A stretch of 64,000 bases of DNA from Doris montereyensis (GCA_037039925.1 JAXRKP010000659.1:40001-104000); one strand, 5' to 3'; counted from the first letter of the stretch, positions 1 to 12,023 are shown. The notes: generated by a model not told the origin, from the letters alone. Numbers and translations: made by a program.

Positions 1-2
1 GT

Positions 3-314
3 AGTAGGAAAACTAAAAGAGACAAAATCAGAAACACAACAATAAGAGATCAAACCAAAGCAGATAGCATAAAAACTAAGATAGAAACAAATCAATTGAG
101 ATGGTTTGGGCATGTAAACAGAATGAATGACAATAGAATACCTAAATCAGTATACAGTTCTAAAGCCCAAGGTAAAAGACCAAAATGCAGACCTTGGAGA
201 AACTGGGAAGAAGAAATAAAAGAGGCATTAACGCAAAGAAATTTTACTTTCACGGAAGGAAACAGAAAATGCCAGGACAAGGCATCCTTGGGAAAGATCA
301 TTTTGGGCATCTGA
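3..314 (+). mobile_element. LINE reverse-transcriptase C-terminal fragment
   Basis: The frame from base 3 reads RDKIRNTTIRDQTKADSIK, then QLRWFGHVNRMNDNRIPKS, then GKRPKCRPWRNWEEEI. RWFGHVxRM and GKRxxGRPxxxWxxE are the closing motifs of many RTE/Jockey-type non-LTR reverse transcriptases. It is truncated on the left by the window. Confidence 0.75.
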
Positions 315-389
315 ACCCATACACCAAAAGGTAGAATGGGAACTGATAAAGAAAGAAAGAAAGGTAGATTTTCGGATAAAGTACTTTGT

Positions 390-590
390 GGTTATTAAAA
401 TGAGTACCGACTTGTTATACTTTAGACCAAATTTCTGGCTTTTAAGGTACGACTGATGTGTTGAAGGTTTGACCGGCATAATTTCTAAAAAAATCATATA
501 AAATGAAAGAATCGATACTGAGCCTTTGTTATGGTATGAATTTCAAGGGAATGAACTGCTGCATCCAGTAGTGCAATAAAAGAATTTTCA
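390..590 (+). repeat. Dispersed repeat family R1, 3' fragment
   Basis: AAAATGAGTACCGACTTGTT, TTTCTGGCTTTTA and AATCGATACTGAGCC match the ends of the copies at 32950-33150 and 34020-34210. Confidence 0.55.
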
Positions 591-740
591 TGATGAGGTG
601 ATGGATGCCAACGCAGAGGTCATGGGTTCAATCCCCATGGTGGCCAAAATCTTTTCTGTCTATTCCTTACATTTGTCCGGTGTTTGTTCTTATGGAGCTT
701 TAATATTATTTAATGTCATTTCCTTGGCTTACTGAGTATA
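585..740 (+). repeat. tRNA-like repeat, family S3
   Basis: The B box GGGTTCAATCCCCATGG is followed by TTTCTGTCTATTCCTTAC and GGAGCTTTAATATTATT. The same tail occurs at 47205-47335. Confidence 0.55.
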
Positions 741-1669
741 GTAACTAATTTGCTTACTTTAAAAAGAGAAGAAATAAAAGAAGAGGCAGGAAGAAAGAGA
801 GAAAGAAAAAGAGAGATAAAGGAAGGGAGAAAAGCAAGGCAAAAGTGTTAATCAATTAGTCAAGAACAAATTATCACTTCAATGTGACTTCATGCAGATT
901 CTAGACCAGCCAAATTAGTAAGATGTTTGCTGAGAAAATCATTAGTTTTATGTACTTATATCTGGATAGATACATACTTTTGCCTTTTCAAATAAGGAGA
1001 TGGTTCTGCATTGATGATCACATTTCAGGAATACCTGACACACAGACAACAGATTGCCACCTGTCTTTTCTTTCATTGTTTATGTTTGTTTGATGTATTG
1101 AAGCAAATACATTAAGGGCCAGACAATATATAGCGGATCGCTAATATCTGAAGGAAAAAGGATTTACTTATTAAGTAAGAAAAGTTTCAAGCTCTTCAAG
1201 GTTTGTGTTTTCTTTCACACATTTCTTTCAGGCACAGAAGTTTTTGGGTTCCTACTATGGAAATCTGGGTTTTGCGTGCAGATTTTGAAGGACTTTCGTA
1301 AGTTTTGCCTCAAAAATAATTTCAAATGATTCCTTCCTACCAATCGGAGAAATGTGTCAATTCAATTTGTAAAAGTATGACTAAGAATAAGAATGTTGAT
1401 TATTAAAATAAAGGCAATCACAATCACAAATGACATGACATGACAATATTTTTATCAAATGAAAAGATTATTAGATGGAATAAAATTGAAATAAAACTTA
1501 AATGTTTTCTTATCCATTTTATATGGATAATAAAGACACAAACAGGGATTACTTGGATACTTGTATGATGAATTTTCTAGTGAGATAGCCACTTAGTTTT
1601 ATTTTGCTTTATAATTTTTTTCTAAAGGATGATCTTAAACAAATCTTTGTTTTCTCGTAAATTTTTCAG
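741..1669. other. Unassigned non-coding sequence
   Basis: AT-rich with a purine-rich stretch at 765-840. No exon or repeat recognised. Confidence 0.5.
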
Positions 1670-1884
1670 ACCATACTATACATCTGGTGCACAGCAGCTG
1701 GTTCAGTATAATGTGTCTCTGACCTTTGACGAACCAATTGATTCTAATGTTATTTTCGTCGTAGCATCAGTTATGGCTGGCTCACATGAAAGGATTGGCG
1801 GTTCCTTTGGGGGAAGCAATATCACTTTTGTGGATGCCATGTACATATATAACAGCAGCAATGATGCTCTTGCTGGAATTTCAG
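1670..1884 (+). CDS. Exon 1: C-terminal half of an SEA-like segment
   Basis: Acceptor TTTTTCAG, donor GTGTGT. The exon enters by completing a codon and leaves in phase 1. The peptide (QYNVSLTFDE, then GGSFGGSNITF) resembles exon 16 at 21119-21327 (IQIEVGFYF, then GTSDFTLIGPVAL). I therefore read it as the same module from an earlier repeat. SEA-like is an inference from the pattern of a helix followed by a beta strand; the autoproteolytic GSVVV site is not visible. The upstream part of the protein lies before the window. Confidence 0.7.
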
Positions 1885-2345
1885 GTGTGTATTTAAAGAA
1901 ATAATGCTACAAATTAGTTTTACCTATCATTTATTGTAACTTATTTGAATTATGACATGTTTTATTAAATGTTCACTGAAAGTGAAAGCAAATTTTGAAA
2001 TTGTCTTAAAATTCATGCACATGTATGCTATAAGAAATTAGTTAAAAAGATTTAACGACAATTTGAAGATAAGATTATGAACTGTGAGTGTCTTATGGAG
2101 TATACGCCTGTTAAGCTATTTATAACATGAGAAGATCAAGATAAACAAATTAAGTATTGTGAATGAACATATTTATTTCATTAATGAAGACTGCTTTACA
2201 TATACGTTTGCTTCTAATATTGATAACAGCCTCCTAATTTTGACACAGGTTTATGTTATAAAATTAGTCAATACTATATTATTATAATTATACTATAGTT
2301 TGCTTGATCAATAAATAAAATAATTTCCTACCATTTTATTTTCAG

Positions 2346-2435
2346 CCCTTGACTGGTGTGAGTTTTTTATTGGATTTCCTATTTGTGGACTCGATCAATG
2401 CCAACCTTATCAGGGTTTTATTTCATGTCACCCAA
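2346..2435 (+). CDS. Exon 2: short four-cysteine linker
   Basis: A 90-nt exon of phase 1 to phase 1 with cysteines in DWCEFF, PICGL, DQCQPY and ISCHP. The matching exon in the next module is 23447-23533, which has the same length class and Cys order (ELCPVFG, WCS, VCQQ, ECVT). It follows the SEA-like exon in both modules. Borders are TTTTCAG and GTGAGT. Confidence 0.7.
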
Positions 2436-2801
2436 GTGAGTACAAAACAAAATCACTCAATAAATCTTGTGTCAAATGAAATGATTGCAAATATATAGCG
2501 AAAGAAAAAAGAGGGTGAAATATTTGTGTGAGTTTTCATTCTGATCAATTGAATTGTTAGAATCCATTTATTTTAATTTTTTCAAAATAGTTTTCACGTT
2601 TTAATAACTTGAAAGAAATCCACCAAGCCACGCGCAAACAAAAACAGAAAAGTATGTTTACATATGTGATTGAAGGTTGACATCAAGCAAGAATTGTGCA
2701 AAGTTTGTAAGAAATATGTCCAATGGTTATTATTAGTAAATTTACATTTTGCAAAAAATACTTTTTTATGAATCATTAAAACTGAACTATGTTTCCAACA
2801 G

Positions 2802-2903
2802 GGCAATGTTCAAATGACACTGGATTTAGCTTTACATCATTGGATTGTGAAAACTGTCAGCCTTCAACATCAAGTCGAAGTTCTGAATTATTCTGCTACT
2901 CTT
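2802..2903 (+). CDS. Exon 3: GCC2/GCC3 ephrin-receptor-like Cys-rich segment
   Basis: A 102-nt phase 1-1 exon. The peptide begins QCSNDTGFSF, has DCENCQPSTSSRSSE and ends FCYS, matching the pattern C-x(5-6)-GF-x(n)-C-x-x-C-x(n)-C of GCC2/GCC3 repeats. It is a clear paralogue of exon 9 (13911-14018), which ends FCYY. Donor GTAAGTG is strong. Confidence 0.75.
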
Positions 2904-3627
2904 GTAAGTGTGTTTTAAGACATCCATAATTTGTCAGGAAACACTCTTATGTATGATCTGTTTTCATTGAATAAAGATGACCTTTCTCTCTTGAAATAAT
3001 AAAACTAATTTGTTGAAACTTTCATAAATGGGCATCATGATTTAATTTGGAAAAGCTAAATGCACAAACAAATTGTTTGATTTTTTTTTAAGCAAATGTT
3101 CTGCTCTCGCACACCCCAACATGTGCATCCTTTTAAAAGACTGAAATATGAAATGAAGTTATAGCCCATATCCACGTACACATGCACATTTCCAACTTCA
3201 CATGATTGAATCCCCAGTAGAGGATTTCATTTGGATTTCTCCTCAACTCCCTAGGGTTATATTTGTAACACACCTTATATTGATACCAAGGTAATATCCC
3301 AACTGCTTGTTAGCAAATATATAGATTATTTACACATAAGTTTCTAAACAAATATAAGTATGTATCTAAAGGTACACACATTTTTAAAGAAAAGAAGGGA
3401 ATTTATTCACTTTTCTAGCAATTAGTGTCTCCTTGATAATTTTTCAAAGATTGTGTTGCCACAATACTTTTAATTGGTTTCCAATTTTGACATTCCTCGT
3501 TGCAACATTAAATGCTTAGTTTTACTCATTAATTGTAAAACCAATTCTTCTTTATTCTACATGTTTATTCTTGTATTCAATTTTCCTTTTAGTCATTTAT
3601 GAGTCAACACATTTATTTCTCATAAAG

Positions 3628-3790
3628 CAAACATGGAGCCACCCAAAAAGGTTGATGTAAAGATATTGATGCAATTAGGATCCAGCACCTGTAGCTTTGT
3701 ACAGCATGTTGATGCATATACGTGGATGAGGAACACAACCTACTATTTGAGATCTTTGTTTCTTGACAGACAGAACAACGATGGATTAAG
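3628..3790 (+). CDS. Exon 4: beta-rich segment
   Basis: Phase 1 in, phase 2 out. Peptide KVDVKILMQLGSSTCSF, a glycosylatable NTT, then LRSLFLDRQ. It aligns with exon 10 (RDFIDIVVDLPATISDC, then RIIFKDAY) in position, phase and hydrophobic pattern. The acceptor (CATAAAG) has a modest pyrimidine tract. I do not recognise a named domain. Confidence 0.65.
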
Positions 3791-3895
3791 GTAAATAAAG
3801 AGGGACAAAGATAATTAATATTCAACTTCTTTTTATTTACCTTGAAACGCAATGTTGTTCTAATCCAAAATGAAGCCCTTGTTTAATAGTCAAAT

Positions 3896-5355
3896 ACAGT
3901 GAAGCTTGGTTACAACGGGACTGACAGGTCTAGGGGAAAATCCTGTTGTTGCTGAGTTCCATTGTAACCGTGTACACAACTACATTATGAACAAGGCTAG
4001 ACAGGCAATAGTAATATTATCCATGACTCCAGAGAAACAGTCAATACAATTTGCTGATAATATGTTGCCATGGAAATACCACCATATTGAATTGAGGCCT
4101 ACAAAAATGCAAAAAAAAAAATTAAACAGTTCATATAGTTTCCAAGCAATTTGTTTCAAATTTGGAGCACATGTGAGTTTAATAAAAGTATGCAATCTTG
4201 TTTTGAGTCTGAGCTCTAGGCCTAAAAATCTGACCAATAAACATTGAGTAATGATTATCTAGGCTATACCCTTCCCATCCCCTCTTCGTGTCTTCAGTAT
4301 TTGTCTAAGAGAACGTCGGGCTAAGTGGCCACATTTTGTTGTCTTCCGAGGACCAGCCTCTTAGCCAGAGTACCACTGTATCAAATTTGAGATTTTGTAT
4401 TGTTTATCCTGGAATGCAATTTAAAATTAAAATTGATGATACAAATTTTGTTCGCATGTAAATAAAGTGTTTTGTGAATTAGAAGTCATGAGGCTAAGAT
4501 GAAAAAAACAAAACAACAAAGAATATTTTTTACATCACTCTTTCAGTTTTCACCCGATTTACCTGAAATTTGGTCTTAATCTTTATTAGATTATGCATGC
4601 ATTTTCCTGTATCTTTGGTAGTTTTAGAGAAAATGTAGATTTTTGAGGGGAAAATGAGAGGATATGATTTTTTGCAGCATGGAATGTTTAAAAGTCTATG
4701 AAATACAATAAGGCTAGACTACATTTCTAGAACGTTGTATTCTTCTTTTGTGGTTCTACTGATCACAATATGAGGTAGCCGTTGCATTAAATAATAAGGC
4801 CTATTTCACTTATAATCCAGATCATTATCAGTCCTTTATCAGTGGAAACAAGCTTCTAGTTCGCATCTGTTATGATGGTGCCTGTAATCTGGCCAAGATG
4901 TTCCAATGATGGTGACTGCTTTGCATGTGTTGATCTGATGGGTCTTTGACGTCAACATAAAAGAGCCTGACGCTGGCTAAGAGCATCTAGCAGAGAATCT
5001 AGTATTTTCTACACCTACAACACGATTTCGATCAAAAATGACATTTTCCAGATAAAGAGAAACGTGGCATTGTCGATCTGAATTTGAAATCTTGTTTTAT
5101 TGCATTGAGTCTAGTAGACCAATTGGCCTTTCAACAAAAGAAAAATCAGCCTCTTAGCTGAAATGAAGGTTTTGAAGTGGCCTCTTAGACACATGATAAT
5201 TAAAGAGAAAAAAAATCTTTTACAGGGAAAAAGAAGCCGTTTAGCCAGACTGAAGGTTTCGAAGTGGCCTTTGAGACATGATGATTGAAGAGGGAAAAAA
5301 TTTGTTAGGTAGACCAGCCTCTTAGTTGACAGTCTCTTAAGTGGAGACTACTGTA
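3896..5355. mobile_element. Rearranged copies of the 1.4 kb MITE family
   Basis: Positions 4260-4382 match the right end of the 21600-23036 element in direct orientation (GGCTAAGTGGCCACATTTTG, ending CCACTGTA). Positions 4740-5355 match its interior and left end in reverse orientation, ending GAGACTACTGTA. The left edge CAGTGAAGCTTGGTTACAA is a CAGTG terminus of a different type. The block looks like two nested or fused elements. Confidence 0.55.
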
Positions 5356-5504
5356 TTTTAACCCCCCCCCCCCCCCCCCACCCCAAATATAAGAAAGTAA
5401 ATACAAATTCCAAATGGAGAAATATAGCATTGCTAATATCTTGGCTCTCAATGAAGTGTGATCTAGAAAATTGAAATTAATTGGATACATATTATGACAA
5501 GATC

Positions 5505-5725
5505 AAGAGAACAACTGCATTAACACACTAACTTGGACACCATAAGGAAGAAGAAGAAGAGGACTGAGAATACTATGAAGAAGAACAGTGGAGAAGGAAA
5601 GAACAAGGGCAGGATGGAAAACCTGGAATGAAACAAGGACCGCAGCAAGTAATAAAGGGAAGTGGAGACAATCTGTCAAGACCTTATGTGCCACATGGCA
5701 CAAAGCAGACAAATGAGATAAATAC
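5505..5725 (+). mobile_element. LINE C-terminal fragment, decayed
   Basis: Translations across two frames give RTVEKERTRAGWKTWNE and then KGKWRQSVKTLCATWHKADK, resembling the final motif (W-x(3)-V-x-LCATxHxxD) of endonuclease-type LINE proteins. Stops and frame changes are present. Confidence 0.5.
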
Positions 5726-5856
5726 CGGGATAACTAATAGAATTTGGATTTCACAATGCACATTCACATCACAAGATCATGTCTCATTACATACTGTGAA
5801 TGAAAACCTTTTGATGTAGTGAAGAATTTTGTTTGGTTTGGTTTTTCTTCCCTCAG

Positions 5857-6018
5857 TGGTATTTGCCAGCCTGAAGATACATGTGAAAATATCAATATAC
5901 AAATAGAGGAAGACAACGGCGAAATTGTTTGCCAACCAGGACCAAAGTGCAAAGAGGTGGACGCTGAGGAATGTTTTGACCATAGAACTAAAATCATCAT
6001 CACGGCTAATTATGTGGA
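5857..6018 (+). CDS. Exon 5: ICxxxxTC cysteine segment
   Basis: Phase 2 in, phase 2 out, acceptor CCCTCAG, donor GTAAGTA. The peptide GICQPEDTCENINIQIEE has paired cysteines and continues IVCQPGPKCKE and AEECFD. Exon 11 (17004-17153) has the same start (RICETETCGNILVTLE), so the two are paralogous parts of the repeated module. Domain name unknown. Confidence 0.7.
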
Positions 6019-6559
6019 GTAAGTACTGAGTTGAACGTTGATAATTCAGAGAGAATTGTTTCCGGGAAACAAGACCAAAATCTTGAATCTTATATGTCTA
6101 GCAGTTTGTTTTAAATCATTCATATACTTGTTGACTTTATTTCATTATTAAAATCTTGTTTTATAGAAGAATAAAAGGGAAATTGTCAAACAGTGTCTTT
6201 GTCCAAAAATTATATCACATTATTAGTTTTAACAATGAATGTGAACGAAAGATATACGTTTGGTCAGTGTTTAAGAAAATGTTCACATTCGCAAGTAGCA
6301 ATTATTATCTGATCTCAGTTGCATGCTTATAACAGATTTCAACACAAAGGTTAATGGTTTATTTCTTTCATTAACCCTTTAGAATGTAGTATTTGATACA
6401 ATAATTTGCATCCATACAATACAACCCGCCAGAGAATGTAATGCCGTCAATCACTGAGATAAAAACACGTACACAGCTACTTTCTATTTGAGTTAGATTT
6501 CAGTCCTTTTACATTCACAAATTCAAATAGTAAGAAATAGATACAATTTATTGTAATTG

Positions 6560-7180
6560 TATTTGAAACACTATGAAACTGCCGATGGCTCTACCTTGCC
6601 TGGACTTATTCAGAATAGCGATGAAGACAATTTTAGGATTAAAGTCATGGAACTAGTACCATGATGTGAAAGGAACAATTTAGCCTAAATACTTCCGAAA
6701 CAAAAGATATGATTTCAGAAGAATTCCAATAAAAATGTCACCGCTAATTTTAAATGATGAGGTAATTGAACAGGTCAAATCTTTCAAATTTCTTGACACA
6801 ATTGTGTCAGCAAATTTAAGTTGGAAAGAAAATACACTATTTATAAGAAAGCTAAACAAATGCTCTTTTCTCTTAGAAAGCTGGAGAAATTTAACCTTAA
6901 ATAGGAGATACGAGTACTAGGTTAATTTTACAGATTTAATTGAAAGTGTTCTAACTTTTGATTTTACAACTTGGTTTGACAACACCACAAAACAACACAG
7001 ATCAAAACTTGACAGGATAAGGAAAACAGCTGAATGAGTTATCCAGGGCGATTAAAACAATTTACAGCCCCACCCACCCAGCTAATCATTTGTTTGAAAT
7101 TCTTCCTTCCGGCAAACATTACAGAAGTTTGAAAGCTAAAATAAATTGACTGAAGAATATTTTTTTTCCATAAATCCATG
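6560..7180 (+). mobile_element. Non-LTR reverse transcriptase fragment
   Basis: The region reads across frames as the RT palm end (LPGLIQNSDEDNFRIKVMEL, then PLILNDEVIEQVKSFKFLDT, then LTFDFTTWFDNTTKQHRSKL and DRIRKTAE). VKSFKFLGT-x-(I/V)S and the TFxFTTWFG-type motifs are typical of CR1/Jockey-like elements common in aquatic animals. Several frameshifts and stops make it inactive. It interrupts the intron where an expected exon is missing. Confidence 0.7.
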
Positions 7181-9064
7181 CCACAATAACTCTACAACCC
7201 TTCAACTATCCCAATGCACTCTTCATGAAACAAGATATCCTTTCATACATAATTCAAGGAAAGAAATACAATTTACACACCAATGCTGCTCCAAGCAAAC
7301 CTTGTAGATAGGTTTAAGGAAATTTTACAGGGGAGACAAAGAACAGAACAAATTTTTTGAACAATTGTTTTATTAAAACAGCTATTAAACATTGTCTGAC
7401 ACATTGTGTGTGGTGGTCTAATGAAGCCAAAAACCCCAAAACATAATATATTTCACAAAATTTTTCTTAAGTTTCAATTATAGTGTTACTCTGTCTTATG
7501 TTTATATGTAATATCACAGTCAATGCAACTTATGTAATTTCCATGCAAGTGTACGTGTGTGCTAGTGTGTGGGTGTTTGCGAATGCGTGTAATGTGCTCA
7601 GTTTCAATTACCTTGATATTGTGTGTGTCAGTTGTGTGCAGTATGGTTTTGTCATGATCAAATGTTTGTACAGCCCCAATCCATATCCCTATTGTAGACC
7701 TATACTCTGTTTTTACAAATGGCAATAAATTATAAGGCATTGTCATTATTATCATTATAAATTGAAATTTACAAAATGAACGCTCTTATCACGTTATACT
7801 TAATTTCTCTATTCAGTGATAATGTCATTTTCAATACTGGTATGAATAAAACAAGGCCGGTGGAACAAGCAATGCTACAAATATTGTATTTCATGTATGA
7901 GTACATCTCATGAAGTCCGTCGCAGTTTGGTATGTAAAAATAATTAGTCAAAAACGATATTTACCTTTGCTATCATACTAAATGCTGTGTATTAGGTTCA
8001 AATGAGATAATCGATTCTCTAACATTGATGTAGAAAATTTTTGTTTTTGTCTGTCTTGAGTACAGTTTACTGGAATTTAATTTTCTTCTTCGTAATTTAT
8101 TTAATTCTTTACCCAACTTATGTTACGTCACTTTACTCTCCTCAACGTCAACTTTATTGACATGCCTTAAATTCTCAAAATTGACGATTCACAAGCTTTC
8201 TACAGGGGCATCTATATTTAAAATTACTTAGGGTTGCTAATGATGTTAATAGAATGGGTTTTAAAAAAAGACTGTTATGTGTTAATATTGAAAATCAACT
8301 TCATTATCAAATTGATGCAGCATCAGAAGTAATCATGTCAAAATGCTTGAAAGGCACTAGGTTCTTTGTGCTTTTATATGTCATAATCTGTTAAAATGGA
8401 AAAAAAGTATGTAGTATTTTAAGAAGTAACATAAGATATATTTTTCACACCTAAACATAGTTTGCAAAATGATTTTGATTTTGATTACCTTCATTCATAT
8501 TTATTATCAGGAACTAAGGAATCCATATCCTTTGCACTAAGCATGATGGGGAAAAACGAATCAAACACATTGCAATAAATAGCAAAACATAGAAACAACA
8601 ACAACAACAAAAAGAAAGAAAAAGAAACGAAAAGAAGAAAGACAGAAAGAAAAGAGATGAAAATAAAGCTGGAGTTTATAAATTTGAAGACAAGCACAAA
8701 AAACTCCCAAAAATACTTAAAAATAAAATGAAACTACGAAATTGTCTTTTACTCGATCCTTAGAGTATATTGCTATTTTGCAATGACTGTTTTTATGTTT
8801 TGATTGTTATTTCCCCCTCTCTTCTTTGATGAGTATTTTATATCAATTTTCGTTGCAAAACATGCCAATTTGTTTGTTGGGTTATTAAATGATCTAAAGG
8901 CAGTGTACCAAAAAGTGAATAAACTTATTTTGATATTTGAGAGTACCACAGTTCATCCTTTGACTCAGAGCATTGATCCTCAAATCCTCAAATAAATTTG
9001 ACATAAACAACAAATGTAGCTTTTGATTTTTTATTTGATTTGACATTACCAATATTCACAACTA
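7181..9064. other. Intron sequence, nothing firm
   Basis: AT-rich intron between exons 5 and 6. A missing exon (phase 2 in, phase 0 out) should lie between 6019 and 9370, but I could not place it. A stretch at 8850-8960 has an open frame without convincing borders. Confidence 0.4.
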
Positions 9065-9245
9065 AGGGGATCTCGTCCTTTTTTTTGGTAGGGTTTGTTA
9101 TATTTACCTGGATTTCCCCTGTTAACAGCCAAGGGATCTTTAATGTGCGCAGAGTGTTGTGATCTGCACACGGGACCCTTTTTTAATCTCCATCTCCAAT
9201 AGGACTAGGTGTCCAATCACCTACCTGGACCAGGGGGTTTGTTTT
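9065..9245 (-). repeat. SINE family S2, body fragment
   Basis: Inverted S2 body: ACAGCCAAGGGATCTTTAAT, GTTGTGATCTGCACAC and CCAATCACCTACCTGGAC. The tRNA-like head is missing. Confidence 0.55.
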
Positions 9246-9370
9246 ACTCCAAAAAAAAATCAAAATATCTTTTCAACCTGAGAGGCCAATGTCTGGCCTA
9301 TCAATGTAGAACCAAATTTAATTTTAACCCCGAATAAGACATGATAATTCATTTCATTTTGTTCTCTCAG

Positions 9371-9428
9371 GCAGCCTATCAGGCCCGTTTTCTCACAACT
9401 TCAGCCAGGATCAATGTTACGGAGACAG
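9371..9428 (+). CDS. Exon 6: short linker exon
   Basis: A 58-nt exon, phase 0 in and phase 1 out, with acceptor TCTCTCAG and donor GTATAT. Peptide AAYQARFLTTSARINVTET. Phases and position match exon 13 (18183-18243, ending VIVNQVT). The preceding exon needed to link exon 5 (phase 2) to this one (phase 0) was not found. Confidence 0.5.
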
Positions 9429-9829
9429 GTATATTGCTTGTAATTACTGTTATATTGAGATAAAAGAATTTGCTTCTTTCTTTTATGTGTCAACACCAGT
9501 GATGTACAATAGAGTAAGGTCAGGTCTTAGCTTATTAAAAAGAAGATTCTGTTAGGATAAACTAGACAGAAGATTTGGCTTATCTCTTTGATCTTGAAAT
9601 ATAAGAAAAAGGAGTGATTATTGGAGCTCAATTTCTTTCTGTACCATGACTCATCTTCTCTTCGTATGTCTCACTCTCATGCAATTTCAAGAATTTATTT
9701 CCGGGTTATTTTATCCTTTCTTCTTTTTTCTTGTAACACTCCATTGTTACAATTTTTATATTCTTATTTTTGTTTTTTCTTTATTACTTTTATTGAGTTA
9801 GAGTTACATTCAAAATCTTTTAAATGTCT

Positions 9830-10325
9830 GTAAACCTGGTCGGACGTTAAGATCACCTGCCGAAAATAGTGTGGGTGCACAATCTTTCATATATTACTGT
9901 CTATTTGTGTGGAACGCCCTTCTACGGTGTCTTAGAGAGTCAATGTTGCTGTCAATTTTTTAAAAACTTGAAGACATATCTATTTAACTGGCTTATAAAA
10001 CCTTATTATTCTAAATTAAGAATTATGTAACATTGTTAGGGTTATATTCATTCTGTGTGTGTAGGAATATGTGTATGTGTGTACATATTTGTGGAATATG
10101 GATTCATGACAGTTTTTACTTTTGAACACCGGTCTTCGCCTTGTTTACATGATTGACTTTGTTGTCATGAACTGTGCAGTTTTATGCTACATTTGTGTAG
10201 CCTGAAATATTATGAAATTCATATTACGTATTATATGTCTTTTAAAATGTAAGGCGCCTAGAGATTTACCCATGTAGGGATGAGTGTGCAATATAAATGT
10301 ACATTATTATTATTATTATTGTTAT
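9830..10325 (+). mobile_element. CR1/L2-like LINE 3' end with ATT-type tail
   Basis: Peptide remnants (SPAENSVGAQSF, then LKTYLFNWLIKPYYSKL) are followed by AAGGCGCCTAGAG, TGTGCAATATAAAT and a short (ATT)n tail. That 3' UTR and tail pattern is characteristic of CR1/L2-like LINEs that end in short tandem repeats. Confidence 0.65.
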
Positions 10326-10544
10326 TATAATTGGCTACTTGATTTTAGGGTAGGCCTACCATTCAGCTTGTCTTTTCATACAATTCGGTTTTACTTTTAA
10401 TTTTATGATATCGTTCCTTTAAGAAGATATTGAGCACGCTCTCCTCACTTAACAACATGTTGTAATGGGACGCTAGCAATAGTTGGAAAGTAAAGCCTTC
10501 AACAAGCTAGCATTCTATCCAGGAGTTCATTTTGTATCACATGT

Positions 10545-10800
10545 TATGTGTAATGTCACCATGCAAAATGTTCCTTCAAGGCTATTACAGCCAATAGAGC
10601 CAGAGCATATCCCAGTTTTGTAGCAGAAAGTCAGGACAGGTGACGAAAGTACGTTGCCTCTTGGACAGGTCACTAATTTGTCACAGGTTTGACTCCCCAC
10701 CTGAGACTGGTACAAACTTTCACCTGGGTTGAACTTTGAAGTGCGTGTCAAGTGTCTTTTTCAAGGAAGACAACATCACACCTAGCATTGCCAAGGTTTG
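10545..10800 (-). repeat. SINE family S1, diverged copy
   Basis: The minus strand carries the S1 body (counterparts of CACCTGGGTTGAACTTTGAA and CCAATAGAGCCAGAGCATAT). The tRNA-like head is eroded. Confidence 0.55.
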
Positions 10801-10822
10801 ATTTCAAACTGAAAGAAGTTGT

Positions 10823-10878
10823 CCTGTCAAATTTGGGATCTTTAGGTCTTCCTGTCAAATTTGGGATCTTTAGGTCTT
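10823..10878 (+). repeat. 28-bp perfect tandem duplication
   Basis: CCTGTCAAATTTGGGATC then TTTAGGTCTT, twice without spacer. Confidence 0.95.
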
Positions 10879-11020
10879 AACAAGATGAAAATAAATTGTA
10901 TGACAATGTATTCCTGGAAGTAGAATACACGGATAAACTAAAACAATTATTTAATCTAATAGATCAATTTCAATGACATATCTAAGATATTGGTTACGCT
11001 TTCGTTTTGTTTTGTTTTAG

Positions 11021-11050
11021 ATGACCGATCAAACAGGGAAACTCAAATAG
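11021..11050 (+). CDS. Exon 7: 30-nt micro-exon
   Basis: A 30-nt exon between TTTTGTTTTAG and GTAGGTAAAG, phase 1 to 1, peptide DDRSNRETQI. Exon 18 (25087-25116) has identical length and phase and a similar peptide (DIPSGNTTQR). That pairing is the main support, since so short an exon cannot be supported on coding content alone. Confidence 0.5.
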   Translation: MTDQTGKLK

Positions 11051-11398
11051 GTAGGTAAAGTTTATATTAACATTTATAAGTATAAATCAAGCAGTAAAAT
11101 AAAGATTAAGATCTAGGTAAGATCTCCAAACTCTAAAAAAAAATTGCTTTTTAATACAGAGATCATCATGGAAATATTCTTGTTATTGTTAACATAAGTG
11201 TTACAGTGGTTGAAGTAGAAGAACATGAAAGCAGAGGGTCTCAATAATTACAATCTTTACTTGTCAAGATTGAGATTATGATCCGTTGCTGTCCAATGTA
11301 ACATAAAAAGAAGTCAAAAACACAAATTGTGTGTGTGTGTATCTTTGTGTATACATATACATATAAATAGGTATCCATACATAGGTATGTACACACAC

Positions 11399-11407
11399 AA
11401 ACACACA

Positions 11408-11438
<31 letters not shown>

Positions 11439-11587
11439 GTACATACATACATACATACACACACATACATACATATACATACATACATACATACATACAT
11501 ACATACATACATACATACATACATACAGACATACATACACACATACATACATACATACATACATACATACATACATACATACATACA

Positions 11588-11618
<31 letters not shown>

Positions 11619-11640
11619 TGTATACATACATACATTGTAT
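11399..11640. repeat. (CATA)n microsatellite
   Basis: About 55 tetranucleotide units with minor interruptions. Long reading frames on both strands here (repeating YIHT and MYVC) are artefacts of the repeat. Confidence 0.97.
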
Positions 11641-11921
11641 ATACATACGTACATATATTTATGTATATTTTCCCACTGGAACAATAAAGTATATTGAATT
11701 ATATTGAATTGAAATGAATTGAATTAAATATGTATATATAATAAATCTATGCTTTGCTGGGGTTTTTTAAGGTTTATCTAGACAGTGAAGATTTGAACTT
11801 TTGAATGTGGGCTTCTGATTTGTTTTTATCACTCAGAATTCTTTTAGTTTGAAATTTGTTTTCCCTCTACCAACTAGCGATTGAATTAAATGTACAAATT
11901 TATTTTTTCCCTTCATCATAG

Positions 11922-12023
11922 TTTGTGATGTTGGATTTTATTACGATGGTATAAACTGCACTGCCTGCGGGAATGGACTGACGACATTCTCTCGAGGTGC
12001 ACGCCATGCAAACCAATGCATTG
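11922..12023 (+). CDS. Exon 8: GCC2/GCC3-like Cys-rich segment
   Basis: A 102-nt phase 1-1 exon. The peptide VCDVGFYYDGINCTACGNG, followed by TTFSRGARHANQCI, is a textbook ephrin-receptor-like repeat (C-x(2)-GF/Y-x(5)-C-x-x-C-x(n)-C). The acceptor follows a pyrimidine tract (TTTTTTCCCTTCATCATAG). It pairs with exon 9 to form a double Cys-rich unit. Confidence 0.8.

Noticed and set aside
8804..8995. Possible missing exon with the peptide LLNDLKAVYQKVNKLIL
   Set aside because: Borders and phase do not fit the gap between exons 5 and 6, and there is no paralogue.
11241..11707. Tyr/His/Thr and Met/Tyr/Val/Cys repeat proteins
   Set aside because: Six-frame translations of (CATA)n; all frames are equally open.
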